NCBI RefSeq assembly: GCF_007997135.1
Contig: NZ_VORU01000014.1
Coordinates: 1 to 64,000 of the forward strand
Reading direction: 5' to 3'
DNA length: 64,000 bases
Source of the DNA: Aequorivita lipolytica
GTDB taxonomy: Bacteria; Bacteroidota; Bacteroidia; Flavobacteriales; Flavobacteriaceae
A program made the position numbers and the translations under genes. Shown piece by piece: positions 46,092-53,607 of this stretch. A model generated the notes under the pieces. That model did no database searches. It had not been told where the DNA came from and saw nothing but the letters and a program-made list of their open reading frames with translations. Positions within the stretch are counted from its first letter, which is position 1, and every line of letters starts with the position of its first letter.

Positions 46092-46385
46092 CTATTTAGC
46101 TGAAAGTATTTCAATCTTTTGGATTTGTGGGGCTTCGGAAAGGAGTCTATCAGCATTTTCCATCAATGCTTTTGCTATATCACCATTAAGGTGTGCCTCG
46201 CGACCTTCTTCGTTTTCAAAGGTGTCAAAAATTCCAAAGGTGCTGCTGTCTATTTTAAAACTGTACCATGTAATGGTTTTGTTTTCTTCAAGGGCCAGTT
46301 CTATAGCTCCTTTTATAAATGATTCCACTTCAGATTCCTTTCCAGATTTGGCTTTAAGGGAGACCAATAATCCTAACTTTTTCAT
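46092..46385 (-). CDS. ABM (antibiotic biosynthesis monooxygenase) domain protein
   Basis: A 97-residue dimeric alpha+beta barrel protein. LGLLVSLKAKSGKESEVESF, NKTITWYSFKIDSSTFGIFD and FENEEGREAHLNGDIAKAL are typical of the ABM family, which includes cofactor-free quinone monooxygenases and heme-degrading enzymes. No heme-ligand pattern stands out. The neighbour is an HbpS-like gene, so a redox or quinone-related role for the pair is plausible but not shown. Confidence 0.87.
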   Translation of the reverse strand: MKKLGLLVSLKAKSGKESEVESFIKGAIELALEENKTITWYSFKIDSSTFGIFDTFENEEGREAHLNGDIAKALMENADRLLSEAPQIQKIEILSAK

Positions 46386-46472
46386 CGCTTAATTTTTTTA
46401 GGGTTCATAATTCCTAAAGATAAATAGCACGAATTTAAAAGTCGTGAAGATTGTGTTAAGCTTGTTTGTAGG

Positions 46473-46551
46473 AATCAGGGATTAGGAATTAGGGATTAGT
46501 GGGCTGTCAAAATTTTAGCTAATCGCTAATTCCTATTCGCTATTCGCTATT
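46473..46551. repeat. two heptad tracts at the end of the glycosyltransferase gene
   Basis: Four heptads (AATCAGG, GATTAGG, AATTAGG, GATTAGT; 46473-46500) and five heptads (AGCTAAT, CGCTAAT, TCCTATT, CGCTATT, CGCTATT; 46517-46551). The two tracts are partly complementary (GGAATTAG with CTAATTCC) and could form a hairpin. The second one contains the glycosyltransferase stop codon. Confidence 0.8.
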
Positions 46552-47777
46552 TTATCATTTTTTGCCTCAATCCACTTGCTTAAATATTTGGTGCTCTGCA
46601 AAGTATGGTGCTGAAGAATTTGCCCCATAAAATTTTCTTGTCGGTGTTTTACAAGGTTTTCAAAAAGAGTGTGGACGTGTTTTTTGAAATCTTCGGAAAA
46701 AAGATCTTTTTGAAAACGATTTTTAGTAATGTTGAAACCGTTATGCTGTGCTTCCTTCCAAAGTTTTTCATCGGAAAATAAGTTTACTGAAGCGTTTATA
46801 AAATCTTCTTTTGAAGTGGTGATATTCCCGCAAAATGGAAGTTTTCCGAGCATTCCTTCCGCTCCCACTTCTGTAGTTACCGATGGCAAACCGAAACGCA
46901 TTGCGTCAAAAAGCTTGCCTTTCAAACCTGCGCCAAAACGAAGTGGAGCAAGTTGAACTCGATATGTTTTCATCACGGTTTCAACATTTTCTACCCAACC
47001 TTTTATGATAAAACCTTCCTTTTTATTATTTAGCTGAAGAATTTGCTGGGGAGCATATGCCCCATAAATGTGAAGTTCCGCGTCGGGAAGTTGCTTTTTA
47101 ATTTCAGGCCAGATTTTCTTTAACTGCAGAACCGAATCAACATTGGGTGCATGGAGCAAATTGCCAATGGCGAGGAAATTTTGACGTTCTTGAAACGCAG
47201 AAATCTTTGTATCATCCGAAACAGTCTCAACCAAAAAAGGTAGGTAATAAAGTATTTCAGAAGAAATATTAAAGGTGTTTTGAAGCAGTTCCATTTCATA
47301 TTCTGAAATTATAAGCGATACATCACATCGCAGTATACTTGCCAATTCGCGCTTCGCCGTTTCTGAAAACAGATTCGCTTCAGAAAAGTTTTTATTGTTT
47401 TTTACCGCTTCTTCCCTTGCCTTTCGCAAAAAATGTAAATCTTCAGTGTCAAGAATTTTTAAGGAATTCGGACAATTTTCAGAAACGCGCCAGCCGAACT
47501 GTTCTTCGGTTATATAACGGTCGAAGATTACTATTTCAGGGTTTAGCTGTTTTATGAATTCATCAAAAGAAGCGTCATTCAGCAGGATATTCTTAACTGA
47601 AATATGATGGACTTCAAGATTGGCTGTCCTTTCAGAAATGGCTGCGGTACTGGCAAAAGTTATTTGGAAATTTTCTTCGCGGAATAGGTCAATTAACTGC
47701 ATCATCCTACTTCCCGCAGCTGTTGTTTTGGGTTCTGGGAATGTATGCCCGATAATTAGTAGTTGATTTGTCCCCAA
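46533..47777 (-). CDS. GT4-type glycosyltransferase
   Basis: A 414-residue GT-B glycosyltransferase. The N-terminal Rossmann part is LLIIGHTFPEPKTTAAGSRM; the C-terminal donor-binding part has FLAIGNLLHAPNVDSVLQL, FIIKGWVENVETVMKTYRV and APLRFGAGLKGKLFDAMRFG (Lys and following residues contacting the nucleotide sugar). It should transfer a sugar in envelope polysaccharide or glycoprotein synthesis. No ATG is available at the N-terminus; TTG 47777, which starts right after the stop of the upstream gene, fits the family N-terminus, with TTG 47810 as an alternative. The last eight residues (DKIANSE) come from a heptad repeat tract. Confidence 0.85.
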   Translation of the reverse strand: MGTNQLLIIGHTFPEPKTTAAGSRMMQLIDLFREENFQITFASTAAISERTANLEVHHISVKNILLNDASFDEFIKQLNPEIVIFDRYITEEQFGWRVSENCPNSLKILDTEDLHFLRKAREEAVKNNKNFSEANLFSETAKRELASILRCDVSLIISEYEMELLQNTFNISSEILYYLPFLVETVSDDTKISAFQERQNFLAIGNLLHAPNVDSVLQLKKIWPEIKKQLPDAELHIYGAYAPQQILQLNNKKEGFIIKGWVENVETVMKTYRVQLAPLRFGAGLKGKLFDAMRFGLPSVTTEVGAEGMLGKLPFCGNITTSKEDFINASVNLFSDEKLWKEAQHNGFNITKNRFQKDLFSEDFKKHVHTLFENLVKHRQENFMGQILQHHTLQSTKYLSKWIEAKNDKIANSE

Positions 47778-47778
47778 A

Positions 47779-48084
47779 TTAATATCCGTAAAGTTCACAC
47801 ATAAGTCCAAGATTGAAAAAAGCTGAAAGCGCTCCCAATGCCAGCATAGTACTTATGAACAACGAGGCGAGAATTACAATTTTATTTTTTGAATGATAAT
47901 TAATGTAATTTAAGATTATTTGAAAGACCAAGGCTACAGATTGAGCTAGTAACATTCGCTGAGCGCAAACTATTACGGGTTCTTTATAATACAGGAAATA
48001 TGTTGCAAGCATTAGCACTATATAAAGTGCGGTTATGCCAAACAACACTGTTTTTGGGAATTTGAATCTTCGGGAGTTTGTCAT
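47779..48084 (-). CDS. small integral membrane protein
   Basis: A 101-residue protein with three hydrophobic helices (about 13-32, 43-60 and 68-92) and a basic start (MTNSRRFKFPKT, inside-positive). Family not recognised. It sits directly before the glycosyltransferase gene (stop 1 bp before the TTG used) and has its own promoter box 27 bp upstream, so it leads a two-gene operon. It might help the glycosyltransferase at the membrane; that is inference. Confidence 0.7.
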   Translation of the reverse strand: MTNSRRFKFPKTVLFGITALYIVLMLATYFLYYKEPVIVCAQRMLLAQSVALVFQIILNYINYHSKNKIVILASLFISTMLALGALSAFFNLGLMCELYGY

Positions 48085-48111
48085 GGCGCAGAAGTTTCTT
48101 TCAAAGATATA

Positions 48112-48119
48112 GATTCATT
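48112..48119 (-). promoter_or_regulatory. -7 promoter box for the membrane protein-glycosyltransferase operon
   Basis: TATCTTTG on the minus strand, 27 bp before the start codon at 48084. Confidence 0.65.
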
Positions 48120-48150
48120 AACAAAGTTTGTGGTTGTAATATATTTCACT

Positions 48151-48189
48151 AAAAAAACCTTCCCGCAAAATAATTTTGCGGGAAGGTTG
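48151..48189 (-). terminator. terminator of the beta-helix lipoprotein gene
   Basis: A perfect 15-bp stem (AACCTTCCCGCAAAA / TTTTGCGGGAAGGTT) with a 3-base loop and T7 on the minus strand. It lies about 110 bp after the lipoprotein stop. Confidence 0.9.
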
Positions 48190-48296
48190 ATACAAAGTTT
48201 GGCTAATTACTTTCGGGAAATAGTTTCTATTTTTTTGATCTCCAAAGACCTCGAATTAAATAAATTGCTAAATTAATTACAGACTATAGTCTACTC

Positions 48297-49466
48297 TTAA
48301 GGAATACAAATTTCATCACCAACATTTTCAAAACTTAGATTGCTATATGTCAATAAGATACCATTTGTGCCTAGTAGTATTGCACAATGTATAATATCCT
48401 TAAAATGAACATCATGAACATTTAAAACTGTGTCATCCCATAAATAAATGGCTCCATCTTGAGCATTGTTACTTGCGTATTCTATGGTGGCAAATCCTAT
48501 TTCGTTTAAAGCAGATGGTGTGTCAAAATAAATGCCTTGCCAGGCACCTAGAACTGGGTCTATACTTGTAAACAAAATTGGGTTTTGCGCGGTGCCAACG
48601 GCAATTAAACTAGGTTTTGATCCTGATGCGCCTTCATCAATAACCATCCTTCCGTTTAATCCAAATTTCATTACAACCCCAGGGTTAATTGTTAATTTAC
48701 CTCCACCTGAAGCGACTACTAGACGTGATAGAATATGATATGGCACACCAAAATCTTTAAAGGTTGCATCTATATTAAGAAACGCATCAGTTAAATAAAT
48801 TGCATTAGTTACATTACCTGTATAATTTCCTCCAACCATACCGTTCACATAATTAGGTCTTATAAGCATAGGTACATTGCAATTGGTAATTGTATTGTTT
48901 TCTAGCACTAGTTCATCTCCACCATATATCGCATTAAAACCATACGTTTCAGAATTTGAAATGATGCTATTACGCATCGTAAGATGTGTATTTGACCAAA
49001 CAATTACAGCTCCTTTGTCGCCGTTACTATTAAATGCTTCTCCTCCAGCATACTCTATATTTGTAAATTCCATCTTGTTTTTGATGTCGTTACTCTCAAT
49101 ATAAACTCCGCGCCATGAGCCTGGATTTTTATCTTCTCCCGTAAATAAAACCGGTTCACCTACGACCCCTAAAACCTGTATTGATCCAGAAGTTCGGACT
49201 GCTAATCCCGCATCTGTACCAAACTGAATAGTAACTCCTGGTTTAATAATGATATCTCCATTTACGGCATAAACACAATTAATTATGTAATCTATACCAT
49301 TATTTCTATTTTCTAATGTCAGTGTTTCTCCTGCCGCAACACTTGTTGAGCAATCTATCGTTTCAGCAAGCAGTTCTGCCGCTTCTTCTATATCATCATC
49401 TTTACTACAAGATGTAACAAACATAAGTGAGCTTAGAGCTCCTATTAATAAAAATTTATTTTTCAT
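48297..49466 (-). CDS. lipoprotein with right-handed beta-helix pattern
   Basis: A 389-residue protein with a lipoprotein signal (FLLIGALSSLMFVTSCSKDDD, lipobox Cys20; the acidic residues after Cys are typical of surface lipoproteins in Bacteroidota). The mature part shows repeated short beta-strands as in parallel beta-helix proteins: IIIKPGVTIQFG, SIQVLGVVGEPVLFTGE, NPGSWRGVYIESND, and again LTINPGVVMKFGLNG, NPILFTSIDPVLGAWQGIYF. This internal duplication (about 60-130 and 255-330) is clear. Likely a surface-exposed carbohydrate- or matrix-binding protein. It is divergent from the LytS/LytTR genes, and a pair of candidate LytTR operators faces it (49578-49611). Confidence 0.85.
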   Translation of the reverse strand: MKNKFLLIGALSSLMFVTSCSKDDDIEEAAELLAETIDCSTSVAAGETLTLENRNNGIDYIINCVYAVNGDIIIKPGVTIQFGTDAGLAVRTSGSIQVLGVVGEPVLFTGEDKNPGSWRGVYIESNDIKNKMEFTNIEYAGGEAFNSNGDKGAVIVWSNTHLTMRNSIISNSETYGFNAIYGGDELVLENNTITNCNVPMLIRPNYVNGMVGGNYTGNVTNAIYLTDAFLNIDATFKDFGVPYHILSRLVVASGGGKLTINPGVVMKFGLNGRMVIDEGASGSKPSLIAVGTAQNPILFTSIDPVLGAWQGIYFDTPSALNEIGFATIEYASNNAQDGAIYLWDDTVLNVHDVHFKDIIHCAILLGTNGILLTYSNLSFENVGDEICIP

Positions 49467-49577
49467 AATTCAATCGTTTTATTGCACCTACTCCGGTTTT
49501 AAGTCTTTTTTCAGTTTGTTCAGACTTTATATTTAATACAACAAACCTAACTATTGATTATCTTGAACCCAACAACC

Positions 49578-49611
49578 AATTAGAATTTGGAAGACGTTAA
49601 TTAGAATTCGG
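49578..49611 (-). promoter_or_regulatory. candidate LytTR operator pair A
   Basis: AATTAGAATTTGG (49578-49590) and AATTAGAATTCGG (49599-49611), start-to-start 21 bp. On the minus strand they read CCRAATTCTAATT, the same motif as in pair C. They lie about 110 bp upstream of the beta-helix lipoprotein start. Confidence 0.65.
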
Positions 49612-49628
49612 TAAAAGCGAAAAAAATA

Positions 49629-49662
49629 CCGAATACTCACTTAAAGCCACTGAATTCTAAAT
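49629..49662 (+). promoter_or_regulatory. candidate LytTR operator pair B
   Basis: CCGAATACTCACT (49629-49641, degenerate) and CTGAATTCTAAAT (49650-49662), again 21 bp apart and oriented toward the kinase gene, 43 bp before its ATG. Confidence 0.55.
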
Positions 49663-49704
49663 AGTTGGAAACCATGCCAAATAGAATAGTATTTTAGCTA
49701 ATTG

Positions 49705-51732
49705 ATGAAAAACCCTCTATTAATAATAGTCTTTTTTTTAGCTGGTCTATGGCAAGGCTCGGCACAAATAGTTGGTGATTCCATTACTGGGAAACTGGAA
49801 CTATTCAATAATCCTGAAGTACTGGCAATACGCACAAATCTTGAAACAACTTTTGAAGAAGCACAAAAAGAAAGTACTTGGAAAAAATATGACTCCATTT
49901 TTCAAAACGAACCGGATTCAGCCATCTGGTTAAAATTTGAGGTTGAAAATAATGCAAAGGATTTATTACCCATTTACTACTTTAGCGTGCATGATTTTAA
50001 CGCTATTTATCAACAAACAGGTGCCAGATTCAAAACCTACAAAAATGGAAACCTCGTTCCTTTATACGAACGAAGCAACAAAAATGAATTTTATGTTACC
50101 GAACTTAAACTGCCACCTTTTCAAAAATCCCTTATATATACAAGGCTGAATAGCAAAAAAAAAATCGATGCATACCAAGCTACTGCAATATTTTCTAAAG
50201 GGAATTATTATGAGTATGCATATAAATATTTAGATTCGGAACGAAAATCCATTGCCTTTTTCTTTTTTTACATAATATCCCTGCTTACTATTTTTATATT
50301 CGGATTGGTAATATGGATGCGGATCTCAAAAATATTGTATGCTTATTATTTAGGCTATTTATTTTTTCAATTAATCTATGCTTTTACGGCATTAAGGTCT
50401 ACGGCTGCTACTGTGGGAAATATTTTTCTCAACTTTTCAAAAACTGCTTATGCTATTTCTGAGGCTTCACAATTTGCTTTTATTGGATTTTATGTGTTTT
50501 TTATATTGCATCTTTTAGAGGTCAAAAAGTATAGTGCTACCATTTCCAAACTTCTAGTTTATTTAGGAAGATTTTGTTTTATATATGCCATAACCATCTT
50601 TATTTACAATTCGTTTTGGGGAAATATTCATATAGGGAACCTTATTTTTTCTATAGTCCGGTTTACCATTTTACCTCTAAATTTTGTTTTGATTTTCTGG
50701 ATAATCTATAAAGTAAAACATCCTCTTCTAAATTATTTTGTTGTGGGCCAGACCTTCTTTTTTATAGGTGCCGTACTAGCCTTTTATGCATCCTACACTA
50801 ATCTTTACAAAGACCCTGAAAGTATTTTTTATTTTCCGTATTCCCCAAATATTATATTTCAGGCCGGTTTACTTGCAGAAGTTTTCTGTTTTTCTCTCGC
50901 AATTGGTGAAAATATTTTTCTTCTTCAAAAGGAAAAAGAAACAACAAGTGAAAATCTTATTGAGCAATTGAAAAAAAACCAGCTTTTACAACAGAACATG
51001 CGTGTTGAACTAGATAAAAAAATAAATGAAAAAACCGATGAGCTTATTCAACTTTATTCCAAAATGGAAAAACAAAAGGAGGAGCAGATAAAAAATTCAT
51101 TCACCCAAAAACTACAGGAAATGGAAATGCTTGCCTTGCGATCACAGATGAATCCGCATTTTCTTTTTAATAGCCTAAATGCTATAAAGGACTTAATAAT
51201 GACTTCGCGCAACGAAGATGCCGTGAAATATCTTGACGATTTTTCTGGCCTGCTTCGGGGCATATTACAAAATAGTAATCAGGAAATAATTACCGTGGAA
51301 GAAGAATTGGAAATTTTGGAGCTTTATCTTTCTTTGGAAAAAAACAGGATGGGTAACAACTTTAATTTCAGCATCCAAGTTTCTGCGCGAGAAGAGCTAT
51401 CACAGTTTCACATTCCGCCGCTTTTGTTGCAGCCCTTCGTTGAAAATGCTATATGGCACGGCCTAACCACAAGCGAGAATCCTGAAAAAGAACTGACCAT
51501 TATTTTTGATACGAGTGAATGTTTAACAATAATAATCGAAGACAACGGCATTGGCAGAAAAGCAAGCAGCGAGAAGAAAAAGCTCCACAAATCAATGGGA
51601 GTGAGCATTACTCATGAACGCTTAGCTTTATACAATCATTTACATGATGTTTCTATAAGCCTTGAGATTATAGATCTTGAAGCTAATAATTTACCCATTG
51701 GAACCAAAATAACACTAACCTATTCTTATTGA
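49705..51732 (+). CDS. LytS/YehU-type sensor histidine kinase with 7TMR-DISM input
   Basis: A 675-residue kinase. A signal peptide (LLIIVFFLAGLWQGSAQ) precedes an extracellular 7TMR-DISM type 2 beta-sandwich (about 25-170, SAIWLKFEVENNA), seven membrane helices (about 180-405) and a coiled coil (about 410-470). The His_kinase domain has ALRSQMNPHFLFNSLNAIKD (phosphoacceptor His), and the ATPase domain PPLLLQPFVENAIWHGL (N-box) and IIIEDNGIGRKAS (G-box). It passes phosphate to the LytTR regulator encoded 3 bp downstream. The DISM sandwich suggests sensing of a small carbohydrate or carboxylate ligand. ATG 49705 follows a TTG codon that is less likely as start. Two pairs of 21-bp-spaced repeats upstream suggest autoregulation. 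Confidence 0.93.
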   Translation: MKNPLLIIVFFLAGLWQGSAQIVGDSITGKLELFNNPEVLAIRTNLETTFEEAQKESTWKKYDSIFQNEPDSAIWLKFEVENNAKDLLPIYYFSVHDFNAIYQQTGARFKTYKNGNLVPLYERSNKNEFYVTELKLPPFQKSLIYTRLNSKKKIDAYQATAIFSKGNYYEYAYKYLDSERKSIAFFFFYIISLLTIFIFGLVIWMRISKILYAYYLGYLFFQLIYAFTALRSTAATVGNIFLNFSKTAYAISEASQFAFIGFYVFFILHLLEVKKYSATISKLLVYLGRFCFIYAITIFIYNSFWGNIHIGNLIFSIVRFTILPLNFVLIFWIIYKVKHPLLNYFVVGQTFFFIGAVLAFYASYTNLYKDPESIFYFPYSPNIIFQAGLLAEVFCFSLAIGENIFLLQKEKETTSENLIEQLKKNQLLQQNMRVELDKKINEKTDELIQLYSKMEKQKEEQIKNSFTQKLQEMEMLALRSQMNPHFLFNSLNAIKDLIMTSRNEDAVKYLDDFSGLLRGILQNSNQEIITVEEELEILELYLSLEKNRMGNNFNFSIQVSAREELSQFHIPPLLLQPFVENAIWHGLTTSENPEKELTIIFDTSECLTIIIEDNGIGRKASSEKKKLHKSMGVSITHERLALYNHLHDVSISLEIIDLEANNLPIGTKITLTYSY

Positions 51733-51735
51733 ATT

Positions 51736-52494
51736 ATGACGAAGATAATAATCATTGACGATGAAGCACATTGCACCAATGTTCTCGCGAATCTTATTGA
51801 AAAAGTTCATTCGGACTACACCATTACTGGAATCTTTACAAATCCTATAGAAGGTTTACGATTCATCCAAAACAATCCTCCCGATTTACTTTTTCTAGAT
51901 ATTGAAATGCCTAATTTGAACGGTTTCGCCTTGCTTGACAAACTCTTGCCAATAGATTTCGACATAATATTCACAACAGCCTATGATCGTTACGCCATTC
52001 GCGCCTTTAATTATTGTGCCATCAATTATCTTTTGAAGCCCATTACAGAGAGAAACATTGTAACAGCACTAGCAAACTGGGAAAAAAGAAGAAAAAAAAC
52101 AAGCCCAGAACAGTGGAAGTTATTCCAGGACAATCTTCAAGATTCAATTAAAGAACGCACAAAAATCGCACTGCCAACGGGGGTTGGCTATAATATTGTT
52201 GAAATTAAAAATATTGTTCGGTGCCAGTCTGATAGCAATTATACCAACTTCTTTTTAAAAGATGAAAGAAAGATTCTGATCAGTCGTACTTTAAAGGAGA
52301 TAGAAGATATGCTAACAGATCATAATTTCATAAGGGTTCATCAATCGCATCTCATAAATCCCCTATTTGTAAAAGGAATTTTAAAACAGGACGGCGGTAG
52401 TTTAATTATGAGTGACAATACTGAAATTCCCGTTTCACGACAAAAGCGGAAACAGATAAATGAAATTTTGGAAACTATGCTTCGGTTTAAATAA
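51736..52494 (+). CDS. LytTR-family response regulator
   Basis: A 252-residue regulator. The receiver domain has the acidic pair in IIIIDDEAHC, the phosphorylated Asp in LLFLDIEMPNLNG (Asp55), TTAYD for the switch Thr, and LLKPI with the conserved Lys. The LytTR DNA-binding domain (about 150-250) contains IKNIVRCQSDSNYTNFFL and FIRVHQSHLINPLFVKG. LytTR proteins bind direct repeats spaced by two helical turns, and such repeats are seen at 49578-49662 and 52520-52553. Partner of the kinase 3 bp upstream. A copy of its last codons survives at 53523-53549. Confidence 0.95.
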   Translation: MTKIIIIDDEAHCTNVLANLIEKVHSDYTITGIFTNPIEGLRFIQNNPPDLLFLDIEMPNLNGFALLDKLLPIDFDIIFTTAYDRYAIRAFNYCAINYLLKPITERNIVTALANWEKRRKKTSPEQWKLFQDNLQDSIKERTKIALPTGVGYNIVEIKNIVRCQSDSNYTNFFLKDERKILISRTLKEIEDMLTDHNFIRVHQSHLINPLFVKGILKQDGGSLIMSDNTEIPVSRQKRKQINEILETMLRFK

Positions 52495-52519
52495 TCACCA
52501 ATTTTCGCAAAGTTTACTT

Positions 52520-52553
52520 CCTAATTCTAAATCATAACTGCCAAATTCTAAAT
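52520..52553 (+). promoter_or_regulatory. candidate LytTR operator pair C
   Basis: CCTAATTCTAAAT (52520-52532) and CCAAATTCTAAAT (52541-52553), differing at one position and exactly 21 bp apart. They lie 73 bp upstream of the DUF4412 gene. Confidence 0.7.
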
Positions 52554-52625
52554 GGGGGTTGCGTTCGTTTCTTTTACCGATTAATTTTATCATATTAAGA
52601 ATCAAATTTTTAAAATTCAATTATT

Positions 52626-53489
52626 ATGAAAAAGTCATACATCGTTTCGATGATATCATTGCTGTTATTCCTTTTTATTGCTCCCGCACAAGCGCAGCGT
52701 GGATATATTAAAAGTAAAATTAAAAAGAATGTGCGGCAAGATATGGAAGAGAAATATGCCGAGCCGGAAAAAGAGAAGGGAAAGAAAGCCCTTGAGGATA
52801 TTACTTATGAAAACGATACACGTTATCCAACTCCAGAAAACGCTGTACAGGCAACCCTAGTTGTGGAAATACAAAGTTTTAAAAAGAATGGGAAGTTGGA
52901 TGAAACAACGACCTCAAAAATAGTTTTCGGCAAAACTGGAGAATGCATGGTTATGAACGAGGGCGAGAAAAACGAAACCCGCATGCTTTTTGACTACAAA
53001 GGTGCTGCCACTTATATGATTAACGAAAAAGAAAAGACAGCCATGAAAATGCCAATAATCAATTTCCAAAAAATGGCTGAGAAAATGGCGAGCCAAGGAG
53101 GTGCTTTGGAAGACAAGAACGGCCAGTGGAAACGCACTGACGAACAAAAAGAAATCAACGGCTATAGCTGTCGCAAGCATATATATACCAACGAAAGCGA
53201 AAAAACCAAAGTAGATGCGTGGGTTACCCAGGACATCAGCATCGATTTAAGCGGTAATCATCTTTTTGGAGGACAGATCAAGGATTTTTCCAAGAATGCT
53301 TCTACGGCAACCACTTCAAAACTAGATGAAAACTACCCTAGAGGATTGATGGTGCGAAGTATTTACTATCAAAAAAATAGCGGAACACCTTCTTCGGAAA
53401 TGAATATCGCCACTTTTAAAAAATCTGCCGATCCCGCCTATTTTGATCTCAGCGGTTATAAGGTAACAGATCTTTTGGGAAAACTATAA
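52626..53489 (+). CDS. DUF4412-type secreted protein, likely target of the LytTR regulator
   Basis: A 287-residue protein with a signal peptide (MKKSYIVSMISLLLFLFIAPAQAQ). A charged spacer (KEKGKKALEDITYENDTRYP) precedes the DUF4412 domain, a LolA-like beta-sheet (QATLVVEIQSFKKNG; GECMVMNEGEKNETRMLFDY; KEINGYSCRKHIYTNESEKTK; SSEMNIATFKKSADPAYFDLS). Periplasmic or outer-membrane-associated; no activity known. It follows the kinase/regulator operon and is preceded by a well-conserved pair of 21-bp-spaced repeats, so it is probably controlled by that system. Confidence 0.85.
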   Translation: MKKSYIVSMISLLLFLFIAPAQAQRGYIKSKIKKNVRQDMEEKYAEPEKEKGKKALEDITYENDTRYPTPENAVQATLVVEIQSFKKNGKLDETTTSKIVFGKTGECMVMNEGEKNETRMLFDYKGAATYMINEKEKTAMKMPIINFQKMAEKMASQGGALEDKNGQWKRTDEQKEINGYSCRKHIYTNESEKTKVDAWVTQDISIDLSGNHLFGGQIKDFSKNASTATTSKLDENYPRGLMVRSIYYQKNSGTPSSEMNIATFKKSADPAYFDLSGYKVTDLLGKL

Positions 53490-53502
53490 AAACTTAAAGT
53501 AG

Positions 53503-53549
53503 AAAACGAATCAATGTAAAATTTGGAAACGATACTTCGCTTTAAATAA
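53503..53549 (+). pseudogene. vestige of a LytTR regulator gene 3' end
   Basis: The codons at 53523-53549 read LETILRFK and stop, against LETMLRFK and stop at the end of the LytTR gene (52471-52494). The similarity extends about 20 bp further upstream with one indel, and past the stop (TAAATAAT in both). It is a decayed copy lying after the DUF4412 gene, without the rest of the gene. Confidence 0.65.
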
Positions 53550-53581
53550 TTAAGAAGCAACTAACTCTGCAAACAAATCAA

Positions 53582-53606
53582 CCCTTCTACTGTGCTCAGG
53601 GTGAAA
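53582..53606. repeat. degenerate dispersed CCCTTCnACTGnGCTCAGGG repeat
   Basis: CCCTTCTACTGTGCTCAGGG followed by TGAAA, close to the rimO stop. It is the same family as the element inside mnmA. Confidence 0.55.
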
Positions 53607-53607
53607 A

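Noticed and set aside
53500-53552. Third LytTR operator near rimO
   Set aside because: The AATTTGG similarity here is explained by the copied 3' end of the LytTR gene; there is no 21-bp-spaced partner.
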